Positions 1 through 9,391 of a DNA stretch of 61,406 nucleotides are shown piece after piece. The notes beneath the pieces are model-generated. The model saw only the letters and a list, made by a program, of their open reading frames with translations, did no database searches and had not been told where the DNA came from. A program made the position numbers and the translations under genes. Numbering within the stretch: the stretch's first letter is position 1; every line of letters starts with the position of its first letter. Source of the stretch: Gammaproteobacteria bacterium (GTDB lineage Bacteria; Pseudomonadota; Gammaproteobacteria; SZUA-152); assembly GCA_021647505.1 (NCBI GenBank), contig JAKIUN010000015.1, positions 1 to 61,406 of the forward strand, given 5' to 3'.

Positions 1-207
1 TTTGCAAAGTCGTTGAGAAAGCACAGCCTTGGTATCTGTAATTATGCCAGGCACAAGCTCACCAGCGCCAGAATCGAGGCCGGCAATATTGCGATTGGCA
101 TGATCCGTAAGCGCGCTAGAGGAATTAAGGATACTGAGTATTTCAAACTGAAAATCAGGCAATCATCGCTTCCAGACAAAGATTCGATGTTCTACGTTTC
201 AGCCTGA
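1..207 (+). pseudogene. ISL3-family transposase, C-terminal fragment
   Basis: The reading frame is open from the first base and ends in TGA at 205-207, giving 68 visible residues. The text reads FAKSLRKHSLGI... then RARGIKDTEYFKLKI, which matches the C-terminal pattern of ISL3 transposases (a 'GI...S...E..N.....KR.A.G..D..YFKLK' layout). The rest lies outside the window, so the gene may be complete upstream or already broken. An inverted-repeat-like sequence follows at 221-235. Family assignment is from memory of the motif. Confidence 0.6.
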
Positions 208-220
208 TTTTCACTCACAA

Positions 221-235
221 GATCGGAGAAGAGCC
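221..235. repeat. probable right inverted repeat of the ISL3-type element
   Basis: Read on the minus strand from 235, the sequence begins GGCTCTTCTCCGATC. This resembles the GGCTCTTC-type ends of ISL3 elements and lies shortly after the transposase stop. The left end is outside the window, so the pairing cannot be verified. Confidence 0.4.
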
Positions 236-288
236 ACAGTTTCATTGCAAAAATATGAATATAATACTGGCGTTATACGCAACATAAA

Positions 289-317
289 TTGACACTTGTA
301 ACGTAACAGGTTACACT
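289..317 (+). promoter_or_regulatory. promoter of higBA
   Basis: A perfect -35 TTGACA (289-294) is separated by 17 bases from a -10 TACACT (312-317). Only six bases separate the -10 box from the higB ATG at 324, so transcription should begin on or next to the A of the start codon. No spaced Shine-Dalgarno is present, since AAAGGA directly abuts the ATG. The transcript is probably leaderless. Confidence 0.65.
297..315. promoter_or_regulatory. inverted-repeat operator over the -10 box
   Basis: TGTAAC (297-302) and GTTACA (310-315) form a perfect 6-bp inverted repeat with a 7-base spacer. A further GTAAC lies at 303-307. The right arm overlaps the -10 box. HigA antitoxins bind palindromes at their own promoters, so this is the likely autoregulatory site (inferred). 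Confidence 0.5.
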
Positions 318-323
318 AAAGGA

Positions 324-602
324 ATGATACAGAGCTTCAAACATAAAGGACTTGAGCTTTTCTTCACAACTGGTCGTAAGTCCGGCATTCAGGCTAAGCA
401 TGCGAAAAAATTGCAGTTGATTCTAGGTCGCCTAAATGCAGCCGTATCACCTGAAGATATGAATTTACCAGGCCTGTATCTACATCAACTCTCAGGTAAT
501 CGATCCAAAACATGGTCAGTGAGGGTTAGTGGCAACTGGCGTGTGACATTCCAATTTACAGATGTGCATGCCGAAGTTGTTGATTATGACGATTATCATT
601 GA
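324..602 (+). CDS. higB: HigB-like type II toxin (RelE/HigB superfamily)
   Basis: A 92-residue protein of the HigB/RelE family, whose members are mRNA interferases that cleave transcripts on the ribosome. The N-terminus MIQSFKHKGLELFFTTG and the C-terminal WRVTFQF...VDYDDYH follow the HigB pattern, including the basic and aromatic residues near the end. The toxin gene precedes the antitoxin, which is the usual higBA order, with a 9-base gap. The conserved N-terminus fixes the ATG at 324, six bases after a strong -10 box. Catalytic activity is inferred from the family. Confidence 0.88.
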   Translation: MIQSFKHKGLELFFTTGRKSGIQAKHAKKLQLILGRLNAAVSPEDMNLPGLYLHQLSGNRSKTWSVRVSGNWRVTFQFTDVHAEVVDYDDYH

Positions 603-611
603 GGTTATATT

Positions 612-899
612 ATGTTAATGCACAATCCGCCACATCCTGGAGAAGTCCTAAAGGAGCTTTGCATTGAGCCATTAGGTTTAACTGTAACGGAGGCAGCCAA
701 AGCACTCGGTGTCAGTCGAAAAACCCTGTCTGCTATCTTAAACGGCAAGTCGGGTATTAGCCCTGAAATGGCTGTACGATTATCTATTGCGTTCAATACC
801 TCGTCTGAAAGTTGGCTAAATCAACAAACACAATATGATCTCTGGCAGGCAGAACAACGGCGCGAAGAGCTGCATGTTACACGGTTATCTGTGGCGTAG
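612..899 (+). CDS. higA: HigA/VapI-type antitoxin, HTH_3 (XRE) domain
   Basis: A 95-residue DNA-binding antitoxin. It opens with [15 protein letters not shown], the standard HigA start, followed by an XRE helix-turn-helix at about residues 25-60 ([20 protein letters not shown]). GAGG at 601-604 serves as ribosome-binding site. It should neutralise HigB and repress the promoter at 289-317 through the palindrome there. Its base composition is more AT-rich than the housekeeping genes that follow, as expected of a mobile TA pair. Confidence 0.9.
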   Translation: MLMHNPPHPGEVLKELCIEPLGLTVTEAAKALGVSRKTLSAILNGKSGISPEMAVRLSIAFNTSSESWLNQQTQYDLWQAEQRREELHVTRLSVA

Positions 900-900
900 A

Positions 901-957
901 ATAATAGGGAATAAAGAAATAAGGGTAAGAAATAAGGGGACATAATACTTAATTATG
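901..957. repeat. AT-rich element end, possibly from a REP-associated (Y1) transposon
   Basis: The stretch contains repeated AATAAGGG motifs and AAGGGGACATAATACTTAAT, wording I associate with the ends of IS200-like/REP-associated tyrosine transposase elements. A related phrase, AGGGGACAGACAAGAATGGC, occurs near 61196. No transposase is present. Low confidence. Confidence 0.25.
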
Positions 958-960
958 TTA

Positions 961-1170
961 TCCGTCGGCCATGGCCACTTGCTTACTAACTTGTGCCAAC
1001 TCACAGTGTTGCATACCATCGGGCCGGCCCTGGGAATGTCCGCCCCAAAAGAAGCCATGTTCATTGGCGATGCCAGCGAATTCACGCACGGAACCCTTCT
1101 GGCCTTCGAGAGCCGGGATTGCACCCAGGCGATTCCACTGGTAATTGATGTCGAATGCGCTGCCGGTTCG
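961..1170 (-). pseudogene. decayed M15-family (VanY/endolysin-like) peptidase fragment
   Basis: On the minus strand the frame reads GSAFDINYQWNRLG, then GSVREFAGIANEHGFFWGG and RPDGMQHCEL. This matches the end of M15 D-Ala-D-Ala carboxypeptidases and phage endopeptidases, normally 'AFD(V/I)N..WN', 'GSV.E...IANEHGF.WGG' and 'DGMHFE'. The zinc-ligand motif is altered to MQHCE. The sequence upstream of the fragment does not continue the family in the same frame, so the gene is broken. The rest of 900-1509 holds no gene that I can support. Confidence 0.4.
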
Positions 1171-1460
1171 ACAATCCCATCGGAGACAGAGCGTTAGTGC
1201 GCTGAGATGCCTTCGTGGCACGCTCGGTAAGCGGCCCGAAGTCGCGTTCGTCGGTGATGACGACACCGGCTGGCCAGTCGGGGTGCCCGGCAGCAGCGGG
1301 ATGGACAGGAATGTGGGCCGGACGGAGGGGGCATGGCGGATCCCTTTTATGGAATGTCTGGTTTGAGTATCGTTGCCGGGGCTTATAATAGGTGGGCTAT
1401 GAGGTGCTTGCCGCCAGCGCTATTTTCGCCCAGGATTAGGGGTTTACGGCTCAACTCAAG

Positions 1461-1466
1461 TATAAT
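1461..1466 (+). promoter_or_regulatory. possible -10 box upstream of ndk
   Basis: A perfect TATAAT lies 44 bases before the ndk ATG. No good -35 box is seen at standard spacing. A second TATAAT lies at 1384-1389. Either could start the ndk-rlmN-pilW-rodZ-ispG transcript. Confidence 0.3.
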
Positions 1467-1509
1467 GGGCGGTTTACAATTTTCTGGATTGCATCGGAGT
1501 TTTACGAGA

Positions 1510-1941
1510 ATGAGCATCGAAAGAACCTTTTCCATCGTCAAGCCAGACGCCGTCGCCAAGAACATCATTGGCAAAATCTACAGCCGTTTTGAAAAGGCCG
1601 GCCTGACGATCGTCGCCTCCAGGATGATGCACCTGTCCCGCGAGCAGGCTGAGGGCTTTTATGCCGTGCATCGCGAGCGTCCTTTCTTCAACAATTTGGT
1701 GGATTTCATGATCTCCGGCCCGGTGGTGGTGCAGGTACTGGAAGGCGAAAATGCCATTGCCAAGAACCGTGAAATCATGGGCGCCACCAACCCGGCCGAG
1801 GCTGCTGAAGGGACGGTTCGTGCGGATTTTGCCAGCTCCATCGACGAAAACGCCGTGCACGGTTCCGATGCCCCGGAGACTGCGGCGCAGGAAATCAAGT
1901 ACTTCTTCGCCGACATTGAGCTGTGCCCACGCACCCGCTGA
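1510..1941 (+). CDS. ndk: nucleoside diphosphate kinase
   Basis: A 143-residue cytoplasmic enzyme, the usual bacterial length. It transfers the gamma-phosphate of ATP to NDPs through a phospho-histidine. It opens [15 protein letters not shown] (family signature) and carries the active-site histidine in NAVHGSD at about residue 117, followed by the EIKYFF end. The frame extends upstream to 1333, but family length and the GGAG at about 1496 place the start at the ATG at 1510. It heads a housekeeping cluster, with rlmN beginning 34 bases later. Confidence 0.97.
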   Translation: MSIERTFSIVKPDAVAKNIIGKIYSRFEKAGLTIVASRMMHLSREQAEGFYAVHRERPFFNNLVDFMISGPVVVQVLEGENAIAKNREIMGATNPAEAAEGTVRADFASSIDENAVHGSDAPETAAQEIKYFFADIELCPRTR

Positions 1942-1975
1942 TACCATGGGCAGGCGGTAACCGGCGTAACGTGAG

Positions 1976-3064
1976 ATGACAGACAAGATCAACCTGCTCG
2001 ATCTGAACCGTGCTGACATGGAGGCCTTCTTCCTCGCCAGGGGGGAGAAGGCCTTTCGCGCTACGCAGGTATTGAAGTGGCTGCATCAGTATGGCGTGAC
2101 CCACGTTGACGAAATGACCAATCTCGGCAAGGTGCTGCGCGCCAAACTGGCAGAGGATGCGGAGATTCGTGCGCCGGAAGTAGTCATTGATCAGGTCTCT
2201 GTTGATGGCACGCACAAGTGGCTGCTGCGCCTGGATAGCGGCAATTCGGTGGAGGCGGTGTTCATTCCCGAGCGTGGACGTGGCACCCTGTGTGTGTCTT
2301 CGCAGGTAGGTTGCGCACTGGAATGCTCGTTTTGTTCCACTGGCCGTCAAGGCTTCAACCGAAATTTGACCGTGGCCGAAATCATTGGACAGGTGTGGGT
2401 GGCCAACAAGGCCTTGGGCCGTGATCCCAAAGGGGAGCGTATTATCTCCAACGTGGTGTTGATGGGCATGGGCGAGCCGTTGCTCAACTTCGACAACGTG
2501 GTCAAGGCGATGGATCTGATGATGGATGATTTTGCCTATGGTCTGTCCAAGCGCCGCGTGACCCTGAGCACTTCCGGCGTGGTGCCGGCGCTGGAAAAAC
2601 TCAAGCAGATCAGTGATGTGGCACTGGCCCTGTCGCTGCATGCACCTAACGATAAGTTGCGTGATGAGCTGGTGCCACTGAATAAAAAATATCCCATTCG
2701 CGAAGTGCTGGATGCCTGTACGCGTTACATCGGCAGTCTCGATTCACGCCGTAAAATCACTGTGGAATACGTCATGCTCGACGGTGTCAACGACACGGAT
2801 CAGCATGCCCGCGAACTGGTCAAGGTGCTACGCAATGTGCCGGCCAAGGTCAATCTGATTCCCTTCAATCCCTTTCCTGAGACGCAGTACCGACGCTCCC
2901 CGTCGGAACGCATCGATGGTTTTCGCGATATTCTGCAAAAAGGCGGACTGATTACCATTACCCGCAAGACGCGCGGCGATGACATTGATGCCGCCTGCGG
3001 GCAATTGGTGGGTAAGGTGATGGATCGTACCAAGCGAAACCTGTCCCGGGAGGCGCTGGGCTAA
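1976..3064 (+). CDS. rlmN: 23S rRNA/tRNA adenine C2-methyltransferase (radical SAM)
   Basis: A 362-residue radical SAM enzyme that methylates C2 of A2503 in 23S rRNA and A37 in some tRNAs. The CxxxCxxC cluster motif is at C113, C117 and C120 (CALECSFC). The C-terminal methyl-carrying cysteine is at about residue 341 in [10 protein letters not shown]. The GMGEPLLN motif typical of the family is present. It lies in the classic ndk-rlmN-pilW order, with the pilW start two bases after the stop, so the two are probably co-translated. Confidence 0.97.
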   Translation: MTDKINLLDLNRADMEAFFLARGEKAFRATQVLKWLHQYGVTHVDEMTNLGKVLRAKLAEDAEIRAPEVVIDQVSVDGTHKWLLRLDSGNSVEAVFIPERGRGTLCVSSQVGCALECSFCSTGRQGFNRNLTVAEIIGQVWVANKALGRDPKGERIISNVVLMGMGEPLLNFDNVVKAMDLMMDDFAYGLSKRRVTLSTSGVVPALEKLKQISDVALALSLHAPNDKLRDELVPLNKKYPIREVLDACTRYIGSLDSRRKITVEYVMLDGVNDTDQHARELVKVLRNVPAKVNLIPFNPFPETQYRRSPSERIDGFRDILQKGGLITITRKTRGDDIDAACGQLVGKVMDRTKRNLSREALG

Positions 3065-3066
3065 TT

Positions 3067-3822
3067 ATGTTGCTTCGCTCGCTGGTCGTTTTTGTGCTGA
3101 GTATTCTCCTTATCGCTTGCGGTGGCGGCGTGAAGGAAAAAATTGATACGCAGAAGCTCGCCGAGACCAACCTGCATCTTGCCATTGGTTATTTCAAACA
3201 GGGCCGCATCGAGGCCTCCCGGGAAAAGTTGCAAAAGGCGCTGAAGGCGGAGCCCGACTATGCACCGATACATGGCGCCCTTGCCCTGGTCTACCAACGC
3301 CTGGGCGAACTGGACAAGGCTGATGAACACTTCAAGCGTGCCCTGTCACTGGATCCGATGGATGGCCGCACGCACAATAATTATGCCGTGATGCTTTGTC
3401 AGGCAGGCAAGCTCGACGAGGCGGAAAAACATTTTCTGATCGCCCTGGACAGCCGCAACTACCAGACGCCGGCAAGTGCCTTTGAGAATCTGGGTGTCTG
3501 TGCGTTACAAAAACCCGATATCAAGCAGGCCGAAAAATATCTTCGCCGGGCATTGCAAATCGATCCGACTCTGCCGGTTGCGCTGTTGCGGATGGCGCAA
3601 ATCAGTCTGGACAATCAGCGTTTTTTGAGTGGTCGTGCCTACCTGCAGCGTTATCAGGCGGTGGCGCCGGATACCGCCGGCAGTTTGTGGCTGGGCATAC
3701 AAATCGAGACGCAACTGGGCGATGAAGCGGCCGTGCACGGATACGCCAACCAACTGAGTCGGCATTTTCCCGATTCTGATGAACTGGGTTTATTGCTCGA
3801 CATGGAAGCGAGGCAGCGGTGA
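3067..3822 (+). CDS. pilW: type IV pilus biogenesis lipoprotein PilW/PilF (TPR)
   Basis: A 251-residue outer-membrane lipoprotein. It has a lipoprotein signal peptide ending in LLIAC, with the lipidated cysteine at residue 18, followed by about six tetratricopeptide repeats (for example PIHGALALVYQRLGELDKA and THNNYAVMLCQAGKLDEAE). In characterised systems PilF/PilW is the pilotin for the PilQ secretin. It sits between rlmN and rodZ as in many gammaproteobacteria. The 3' end overlaps the rodZ start by four bases. Confidence 0.92.
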   Translation: MLLRSLVVFVLSILLIACGGGVKEKIDTQKLAETNLHLAIGYFKQGRIEASREKLQKALKAEPDYAPIHGALALVYQRLGELDKADEHFKRALSLDPMDGRTHNNYAVMLCQAGKLDEAEKHFLIALDSRNYQTPASAFENLGVCALQKPDIKQAEKYLRRALQIDPTLPVALLRMAQISLDNQRFLSGRAYLQRYQAVAPDTAGSLWLGIQIETQLGDEAAVHGYANQLSRHFPDSDELGLLLDMEARQR

Positions 3823-4859
3823 GCACGTTTGAGCAGACAGAGACCGAGACAGAGGTTGAAACGGCCGCGCTGCCCGGGGAACGTCTGCGTCTGGCGAGAG
3901 AAGCCCTGAAATTGAGTCAACAGGATGTGGCTGGGCAGATACGAATCAGCGTTGACAAGGTGGCGGCGCTGGAAAGCGACGAGATTGCCAGGGTAGGTCC
4001 GCCGGTATTTGCTGCGGGTTATATTCGTGCCTATGCGCGGATTGTCGGCTTGCCGGCGGATGAACTGATTCCGCAATTTACCGGTCTGGTTCATCTCAGC
4101 ACGCATTCGGCAATGCGGCTGCCCGCTGCAGATGCGGGTGGTTTGGCGCGACCCAGTAGCGGCCCTCCCATGGCTTTTACCAGGGGAAATGGCAGACGCT
4201 GGGGACGCCTCCTGGGCATGATCGGTTTGGTGCTGCTTATTCTGATCATTGTGACAGTGGTGCTGTGGATGGTGAAAAGTGGAAACCTGCTGCTGGTGGA
4301 AGCGCCACAGGAAAGAGTGGCGTATCAGCCGTTGCCACAGAAACCCGTGTTGGAGCAACCCATGTTGGAGCAACCCGTGTTGGAGCAACCCTCGCCACAG
4401 CAGGCCCTGCCGGAACCTTCCCGGGAGACCTCTCAGAAAAAAGACATCGCTGCTGGAGGGCTGGTGCTGGCCATCCCTGATCTGGATGTGCCGGAGTCGC
4501 TCCTAGTGCCTGCTGTTATCGATGAAGGTCTTTTGGATGCTCAGCCTGTTTCGTCCGCTGACCAGCAGGCTGGTTCTGAAGACACAGTGGTTATCGACAG
4601 CGAGAATGAGTTGAGCCTGTATTTCCAGGCTGATTCCTGGGTTGAGGTACATGACGCCCGTGGTGAACGCCTGATCCACCAACTGGCGCGCGCAGGACAG
4701 ACCCATGCCTTGCACGGCGAGGCGCCTTTTGCCGTGGTATTGGGCTATGTTCCCGGGGTCAGTCTTTTACTGGATGGCGAGGCGGTGGATCTGGCTAAAT
4801 ACCAGGGTCGGCGTCTGGCGCGTTTTTCCGTGGGTGGCGAGAAGGCTAACGAGAACTAG
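3819..4859 (+). CDS. rodZ: cytoskeletal protein RodZ (HTH, single TM, DUF4115)
   Basis: A 346-residue inner-membrane protein that links MreB to the cell-wall elongation machinery. An XRE-like HTH spans about residues 22-55 ([19 protein letters not shown]), one membrane helix lies at about 127-151, then a proline/glutamate-rich linker and a periplasmic DUF4115 domain ([19 protein letters not shown]). The GTG start overlaps the end of pilW. The linker contains a 15-bp tandem repeat at 4347-4391. The stop abuts the start of ispG. Confidence 0.93.
   Translation: MSTFEQTETETEVETAALPGERLRLAREALKLSQQDVAGQIRISVDKVAALESDEIARVGPPVFAAGYIRAYARIVGLPADELIPQFTGLVHLSTHSAMRLPAADAGGLARPSSGPPMAFTRGNGRRWGRLLGMIGLVLLILIIVTVVLWMVKSGNLLLVEAPQERVAYQPLPQKPVLEQPMLEQPVLEQPSPQQALPEPSRETSQKKDIAAGGLVLAIPDLDVPESLLVPAVIDEGLLDAQPVSSADQQAGSEDTVVIDSENELSLYFQADSWVEVHDARGERLIHQLARAGQTHALHGEAPFAVVLGYVPGVSLLLDGEAVDLAKYQGRRLARFSVGGEKANEN
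4347..4391 (+). repeat. 15-bp in-frame tandem repeat in rodZ, three copies
   Basis: Three copies of a unit reading RTGTTGGAGCAACCC encode consecutive (V/M)LEQP pentapeptides in the linker after the membrane helix. The array is exactly 45 bp, so gain or loss of a unit keeps the frame. Confidence 0.85.
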
Positions 4860-5956
4860 TGACTATGCATAAACCCGAATATCAAATGATTCGACGCCGT
4901 AAGTCGCGGCAGATCATGGTGGGCAATGTACCCGTGGGTGGCGATGCGCCGGTCTCGGTACAGAGCATGACCAACACTGAAACTACCGATGTCGATGCTA
5001 CTGTGGCGCAGATTGAAGCCCTTGAGCGCGCCGGCGCCGACATGGTGCGCGTTTCCGTGCCTAGCATGGAGGCCGCCGAGGCCTTCGGTGAAATCAAGCG
5101 CCGGGCCAATCTGCCGCTGATCAGCGATATTCATTTCGATTACAAAATCGCCTTGCGTGTGGCCGAGCTGGGTGTGGATTGTCTGCGCATAAATCCGGGC
5201 AATATCGGCCGCGAGGATCGTGTGCGTGCGGTGGTGAATGCGGCACGTGACAACGGCATTCCCATCCGCATCGGTGTCAATGCCGGTTCACTGGAAAAGG
5301 ATTTGCAGAAAAAATACGGCGAGCCGACGCCGCAGGCACTGGTGGAATCCGCCCTGCGTCATATCGATATCCTCGATCGCCTTGATTTTCAGGATTTCAA
5401 GATCAGCCTCAAGGCCTCGGATGTCTTTATGACCGTCGCCGCCTATCGGCAGCTGGCGAGCCAGATCGAACAACCCCTGCACCTGGGTATTACCGAGGCG
5501 GGTGGCGCACGCGCTGGTGCGGTGAAGTCCGCCATCGGTCTGGGCATGTTGTTGGCCGAGGGTATCGGCGACACCATCCGTGTCTCCCTGGCGGCTGATC
5601 CGGTGCAGGAAATCAAAGTCGGTTTTGATATTTTGAAAAGCCTGCATGTGCGTGCCAAGGGTATCAATCTCATCGCCTGTCCTTCCTGTTCGCGGCAGTG
5701 CTTTGACGTGGTGGGAACCACCAACGCCCTGGACGAACGGCTGGAAGATATTCTCGAACCGTTGAATGTGGCAGTGATCGGTTGTGTGGTCAATGGCCCC
5801 GGTGAGGCGCGCGAGGCCGACATCGGCCTTGCTGGTGGCGAGCCCAATCTGCTCTATATAGGCGGTAAACCGGATCACAAGGTGAGCGATGCAGAGTTGG
5901 TCGACGAACTGGAACGCGTGGTGCGCGCGGAAGTGGCACGGCGGCAGGGCGGGTAG
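4859..5956 (+). CDS. ispG: 4-hydroxy-3-methylbut-2-enyl diphosphate synthase
   Basis: A 365-residue iron-sulfur enzyme of the MEP isoprenoid pathway that converts MEcPP to HMBPP. The 4Fe-4S ligands are C274, C277 and C309 plus the glutamate in NGPGEA, counting from the GTG at 4859. An ATG two codons later (4865) is an equally good start. The opening [17 protein letters not shown] is typical. The start overlaps the rodZ stop by one base, so translation is coupled. Another MEP enzyme, dxr, is encoded later in the window. Confidence 0.97.
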   Translation: MTMHKPEYQMIRRRKSRQIMVGNVPVGGDAPVSVQSMTNTETTDVDATVAQIEALERAGADMVRVSVPSMEAAEAFGEIKRRANLPLISDIHFDYKIALRVAELGVDCLRINPGNIGREDRVRAVVNAARDNGIPIRIGVNAGSLEKDLQKKYGEPTPQALVESALRHIDILDRLDFQDFKISLKASDVFMTVAAYRQLASQIEQPLHLGITEAGGARAGAVKSAIGLGMLLAEGIGDTIRVSLAADPVQEIKVGFDILKSLHVRAKGINLIACPSCSRQCFDVVGTTNALDERLEDILEPLNVAVIGCVVNGPGEAREADIGLAGGEPNLLYIGGKPDHKVSDAELVDELERVVRAEVARRQGG

Positions 5957-5962
5957 AAAACC

Positions 5963-6139
5963 GTTTGCCACAGAGGCACGGAGGGCACAGAGAAATACAA
6001 GTTGTTCGTCATTCCGGGCGAAGCGTAGCGCAGACCCGGAATCCAGTGCCTCGATTCAAGCGCAAATCTGGATTCCAGCATACGCCGGAATAGACGAGAC
6101 ATTCATTAAAATGCTTTTCTCTGTGCCTCTGTGGCAAAC
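5963..6139. repeat. palindromic element, family C, copy 1
   Basis: The ends are a perfect 17-bp inverted repeat: GTTTGCCACAGAGGCAC at 5963-5979 and its complement at 6123-6139. Inside are CATTCCGGGCGAAGCG and a second CGGAATCC/GGATTCC pair. A related element lies at 13088-13208. No ORF is carried. It sits between ispG and hisS and looks like a MITE or REP-type unit. Confidence 0.7.
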
Positions 6140-6177
6140 ATGATAGTTAAGAACAAACGAAGACTGGAACCATAACC

Positions 6178-7446
6178 TTGGCAAATATGATTCAGGCCGT
6201 GCGTGGGATGAACGACATCCTGCCCGGCGACACCCCCTACTGGCAGCAGCTCGAAGCAGAAATACGCGCTGTGCTGGCGCAGTACGGTTATCGTGAGATT
6301 CGCTTTCCCATCGTCGAAAAGACCGAGTTGTTCAAGCGCTCCATCGGTGAGGTCACGGATATCGTCGAAAAGGAAATGTACACCTTTGAGGATCGCAACG
6401 GCGACAGCTTGACCCTGCGTCCGGAAGGCACCGCTTGTTGTGTCCGTGCGGGTATTCAGCACAGCCTGCTGACCAATCAGCAGGTGCAGCGTCTGTGGTA
6501 TATGGGGCCCATGTTCCGCCACGAACGGCCGCAGAAGGGCCGCTATCGCCAATTCCATCAGGTGGGCGTGGAAACCTTTGGCATGCACGGGCCGGATCTG
6601 GATGCCGAGCTGATCCTGATGAGCGCACGACTGTGGCAGCGCCTGGGGTTGGATGGGCTGGTGTTGCAGATCAACTCCCTCGGTACTGCGGAGGCGCGTG
6701 CCGTGTACCGTGAAAAACTGGTGGCCTATTTTAACCAGCACCGCGAGCAACTGGACACCGACAGCCTGCGGCGGCTGGAGAGCAATCCGCTGCGTATTCT
6801 GGACAGCAAAAATCCACAAATACGCGCACTGGTAGAAGCCGCCCCCAAGCTGTCGGCGTATTTGGACGAGGAGTCGCGTGAGCATTTTGCTACCCTGTGT
6901 GGTCTACTCGATGCGGCGGGCCTGAGATATACCGTCAATCCTTGCTTGGTGCGCGGGTTGGATTATTATTCGCGCACTGTGTTCGAGTGGGTCACGGATC
7001 GGTTAGGAGCACAGGGCACCGTGTGTGCCGGTGGTCGTTTCGACGTGCTGGTGGAGCAATTGGGTGGCAAGCCGGCAGCGGCAGCGGGCTTTGCCATCGG
7101 CCTGGAGCGCCTGCTGGAATTGGTACGCGAGCAACTGCAACCGCAGCACCTGCCGCATGCTTATCTGGTCTTGGTGGGTCAGGCGGCGCAGGCCCAGGGC
7201 CTGATTCTGGCGGAAAGGCTGCGTGATGCGCAGCCTGATCTGCGCCTCGTTACCCACTGTGGTGGTGGTAGTTTCAAGAGCCAGTTCAAGCGTGCCGACA
7301 AGAGCGGCGCGCAGGTCGCCTTGGTGCTGGGCGAGGATGAAGTGGCGCAGGGCACCGTGGGCCTGAAATATCTGCGTGAGAACCGTGAGCAGGAAACTGT
7401 ATCGCAGGAGGCGCTGGCAGGGCATTTGATGGGTGTGTTGACATAA
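6178..7446 (+). CDS. hisS: histidyl-tRNA synthetase
   Basis: A 422-residue class II aminoacyl-tRNA synthetase that charges tRNA-His. Motif 2 ([20 protein letters not shown]), the histidine-specific [15 protein letters not shown] and motif 3 ([14 protein letters not shown]) are all present, with the anticodon-binding domain at the C-terminus. The TTG at 6178 gives [13 protein letters not shown], which aligns with the family N-terminus; an ATG at 6187 is the alternative. Next come yfgM and bamB, as in E. coli. Confidence 0.96.
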   Translation: MANMIQAVRGMNDILPGDTPYWQQLEAEIRAVLAQYGYREIRFPIVEKTELFKRSIGEVTDIVEKEMYTFEDRNGDSLTLRPEGTACCVRAGIQHSLLTNQQVQRLWYMGPMFRHERPQKGRYRQFHQVGVETFGMHGPDLDAELILMSARLWQRLGLDGLVLQINSLGTAEARAVYREKLVAYFNQHREQLDTDSLRRLESNPLRILDSKNPQIRALVEAAPKLSAYLDEESREHFATLCGLLDAAGLRYTVNPCLVRGLDYYSRTVFEWVTDRLGAQGTVCAGGRFDVLVEQLGGKPAAAAGFAIGLERLLELVREQLQPQHLPHAYLVLVGQAAQAQGLILAERLRDAQPDLRLVTHCGGGSFKSQFKRADKSGAQVALVLGEDEVAQGTVGLKYLRENREQETVSQEALAGHLMGVLT

Positions 7447-7511
7447 GGTTTTGCACCCCTAACTGAATATAGTGAAACCGTAAAACTTAAGAGCATAGCT
7501 GGAGACAAATA

Positions 7512-8162
7512 GTGGAAGTCTATAGAACTGAGGAAGAACAGGTAGAAGCCATCAAAAAATGGTGGCGTGAAAACAAGTTGTCGCTTATTGGTGGCATCAT
7601 TATTGGTATCGCCGTACTGTGGGGCGGGCGTACCTGGATGGCCGGACAGGATGCCCATGCCGAAGCCGCCTCGACTCTCTATCAGGTGATGATGGCAAAA
7701 TTGTCCCGGGGTTCGCTGGAAGAGGCGGCAGCGGAGGGTTCGGCCTTGTTGGGGCAGTTTTCCGATACTCCCTACGCGGCTCTGGCCTCGCTGGCATTGG
7801 CGAAGATCAGGCTTGAACAGGGTGACATGGCCGCAGCCAGTTCACACCTCAACTGGGCCTTGAGCAACGCCGAGCAGGAAGAAGTGAAAATGGTGGCGCG
7901 CCTGCGTCTGGTGGAACTGCTGTTGGCCGAAGGTGATACGGCGGGCGCGCTGGCCCAGTTGAATGCCATTACCGCGCCGGATACTTTTGAAGCAGTCTAT
8001 GAGCAGCTGAAAGGGGATGTTTATGTGGCCGATGGAAAAGCGGATCTGGCCCGTACGGCCTATGCTCGCGCCCTGTCTGTCATGGATCCCACTTCACCCG
8101 GCCGCCGCCTGTTGCAGATGAAGCTTGATGAGCTTGGTACCGGCGAAGAGGATTTGTCGTAA
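7512..8162 (+). CDS. yfgM: YfgM family ancillary SecYEG translocon protein
   Basis: A 216-residue inner-membrane protein with a short cytoplasmic N-terminus, one TM segment at about residues 24-42 (LSLIGGIIIGIAVLWGG) and a periplasmic TPR-like domain (DUF2133). In E. coli YfgM binds SecYEG and PpiD. The GTG start at 7512 is supported by GGAGA at 7501-7505. It lies between hisS and bamB, the conserved order. Two bases separate it from bamB. Confidence 0.92.
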   Translation: MEVYRTEEEQVEAIKKWWRENKLSLIGGIIIGIAVLWGGRTWMAGQDAHAEAASTLYQVMMAKLSRGSLEEAAAEGSALLGQFSDTPYAALASLALAKIRLEQGDMAAASSHLNWALSNAEQEEVKMVARLRLVELLLAEGDTAGALAQLNAITAPDTFEAVYEQLKGDVYVADGKADLARTAYARALSVMDPTSPGRRLLQMKLDELGTGEEDLS

Positions 8163-8164
8163 CA

Positions 8165-9391
8165 ATGCGGGTATTTGCGCTTCTGCTGCTGGCCGTCGGG
8201 CTGTCGGGTTGTGGTCTTTTCAATAAAGACAGCAGTTTGGCGTTGCGTGATCTGCAACTGGAAGTAAAACCCGTCTGGGCAATTCAGACCGGTGAGCTGC
8301 CAGAGAATGCGAATGTCCAGCTGACGCCGTTTGTCACTGATGACAGGCTTTATGTGGCGAATGTTTCCGGGGGCGTTATCGCCATGAATAGCCGCGATGC
8401 GAGTCCCTTGTGGACGGTGAATCTGGGTGAACAGCTGACGGGTGGCCCGACCGCAGACGGCGGCATGGTGCTGCTCGGTACCATCAAGGCCGAACTGGTC
8501 GCTCTAAATGCAGAGGATGGCAAGACCCTGTGGCGCAGCAGAATTTGCAGCGAAATGCTGGCGGTGCCGGTGATCACGGCTGAGAAGATTCTGTTGCAGT
8601 GTATTGATGGTTATGTGATGGCGCTGAATCGTAGCGATGGTCAGCGAATCTGGAGTTATCGGCGTCCGCCGCCGACCCTAACTTTGCGTGGTACGGCCTC
8701 ACCGTTGCTCGTGGGGGATCGGGTTATTGCCGGTTTTGCCGACGGTGTACTGGTGTCGCTGAGCCTGGAGAAGGGTGAACTGGAATGGGAAGCCACCATT
8801 GCTGTACCGCGTGGGCGCAATGACCTGGAGCGCATGGTCGATATCGATGGCCGGCTGCAGGCCGCTGATGGGGTTATCTATGTGAGTAGCTATCAGGGAC
8901 ATGTGGCGGCCGTCAGCAGCGAAAATGGACGCTTCCTGTGGACGCGTGAAATGTCCGCCTATTCTGGCGTCGTGCTGGGTGACAGCCAGGTATTTCTCAG
9001 TGATGAGTCGGGGCGGATATGGGCACTGGATCGCCGTACCGGCGCCACCTTGTGGCGACAGGATCGGTTTTCCAGCCATCTCGTCAGTGCGCCAGCGGTG
9101 ATGGTGCGCGCCGTCGTGGTGGCGGATGATCAGGGCGATATATACTGGCTCGATACCCGTGATGGCCATGTCCTTGCCCGGCAGAACATTACCGAGGCCT
9201 GGGACTATTTTCATTATCCATGGGAAGATGAAGAGGGTGATCAGGCAAAGCCGGATCATGCGGTGACGACCTATCCCGTGGTCACCGGTGAGCGTCTCTA
9301 TGTGCGCGACAATACCGGCGCCCTGGTGGCCTTCCGTATGCGTGCGACAACAGACATGATCACAGACGTCACAGAAAGCCGCAATCAATGA
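8165..9391 (+). CDS. bamB: outer-membrane assembly lipoprotein BamB
   Basis: A 408-residue lipoprotein of the BAM complex, which inserts beta-barrel proteins into the outer membrane. The signal peptide ends in a lipobox LSGC with the lipidated cysteine at residue 16. The rest is PQQ-like beta-propeller repeats (for example [17 protein letters not shown] and [15 protein letters not shown]). The last four bases overlap the der start (ATGA). BamA is encoded further along, at 30533. Confidence 0.95.
   Translation: MRVFALLLLAVGLSGCGLFNKDSSLALRDLQLEVKPVWAIQTGELPENANVQLTPFVTDDRLYVANVSGGVIAMNSRDASPLWTVNLGEQLTGGPTADGGMVLLGTIKAELVALNAEDGKTLWRSRICSEMLAVPVITAEKILLQCIDGYVMALNRSDGQRIWSYRRPPPTLTLRGTASPLLVGDRVIAGFADGVLVSLSLEKGELEWEATIAVPRGRNDLERMVDIDGRLQAADGVIYVSSYQGHVAAVSSENGRFLWTREMSAYSGVVLGDSQVFLSDESGRIWALDRRTGATLWRQDRFSSHLVSAPAVMVRAVVVADDQGDIYWLDTRDGHVLARQNITEAWDYFHYPWEDEEGDQAKPDHAVTTYPVVTGERLYVRDNTGALVAFRMRATTDMITDVTESRNQ

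Noticed and set aside
955-1197. 80-codon plus-strand frame
   Set aside because: It mirrors the M15-like text on the minus strand, which has recognisable motifs; the plus frame has none.
1895-2641. 248-codon minus-strand frame opposite rlmN
   Set aside because: Shadow of the rlmN coding frame; His/Gln-rich composition typical of antisense translation and no family resemblance.
3654-4388. 244-codon minus-strand frame opposite pilW/rodZ
   Set aside because: Repetitive start ([10 protein letters not shown]) is the complement of the rodZ tandem repeat.
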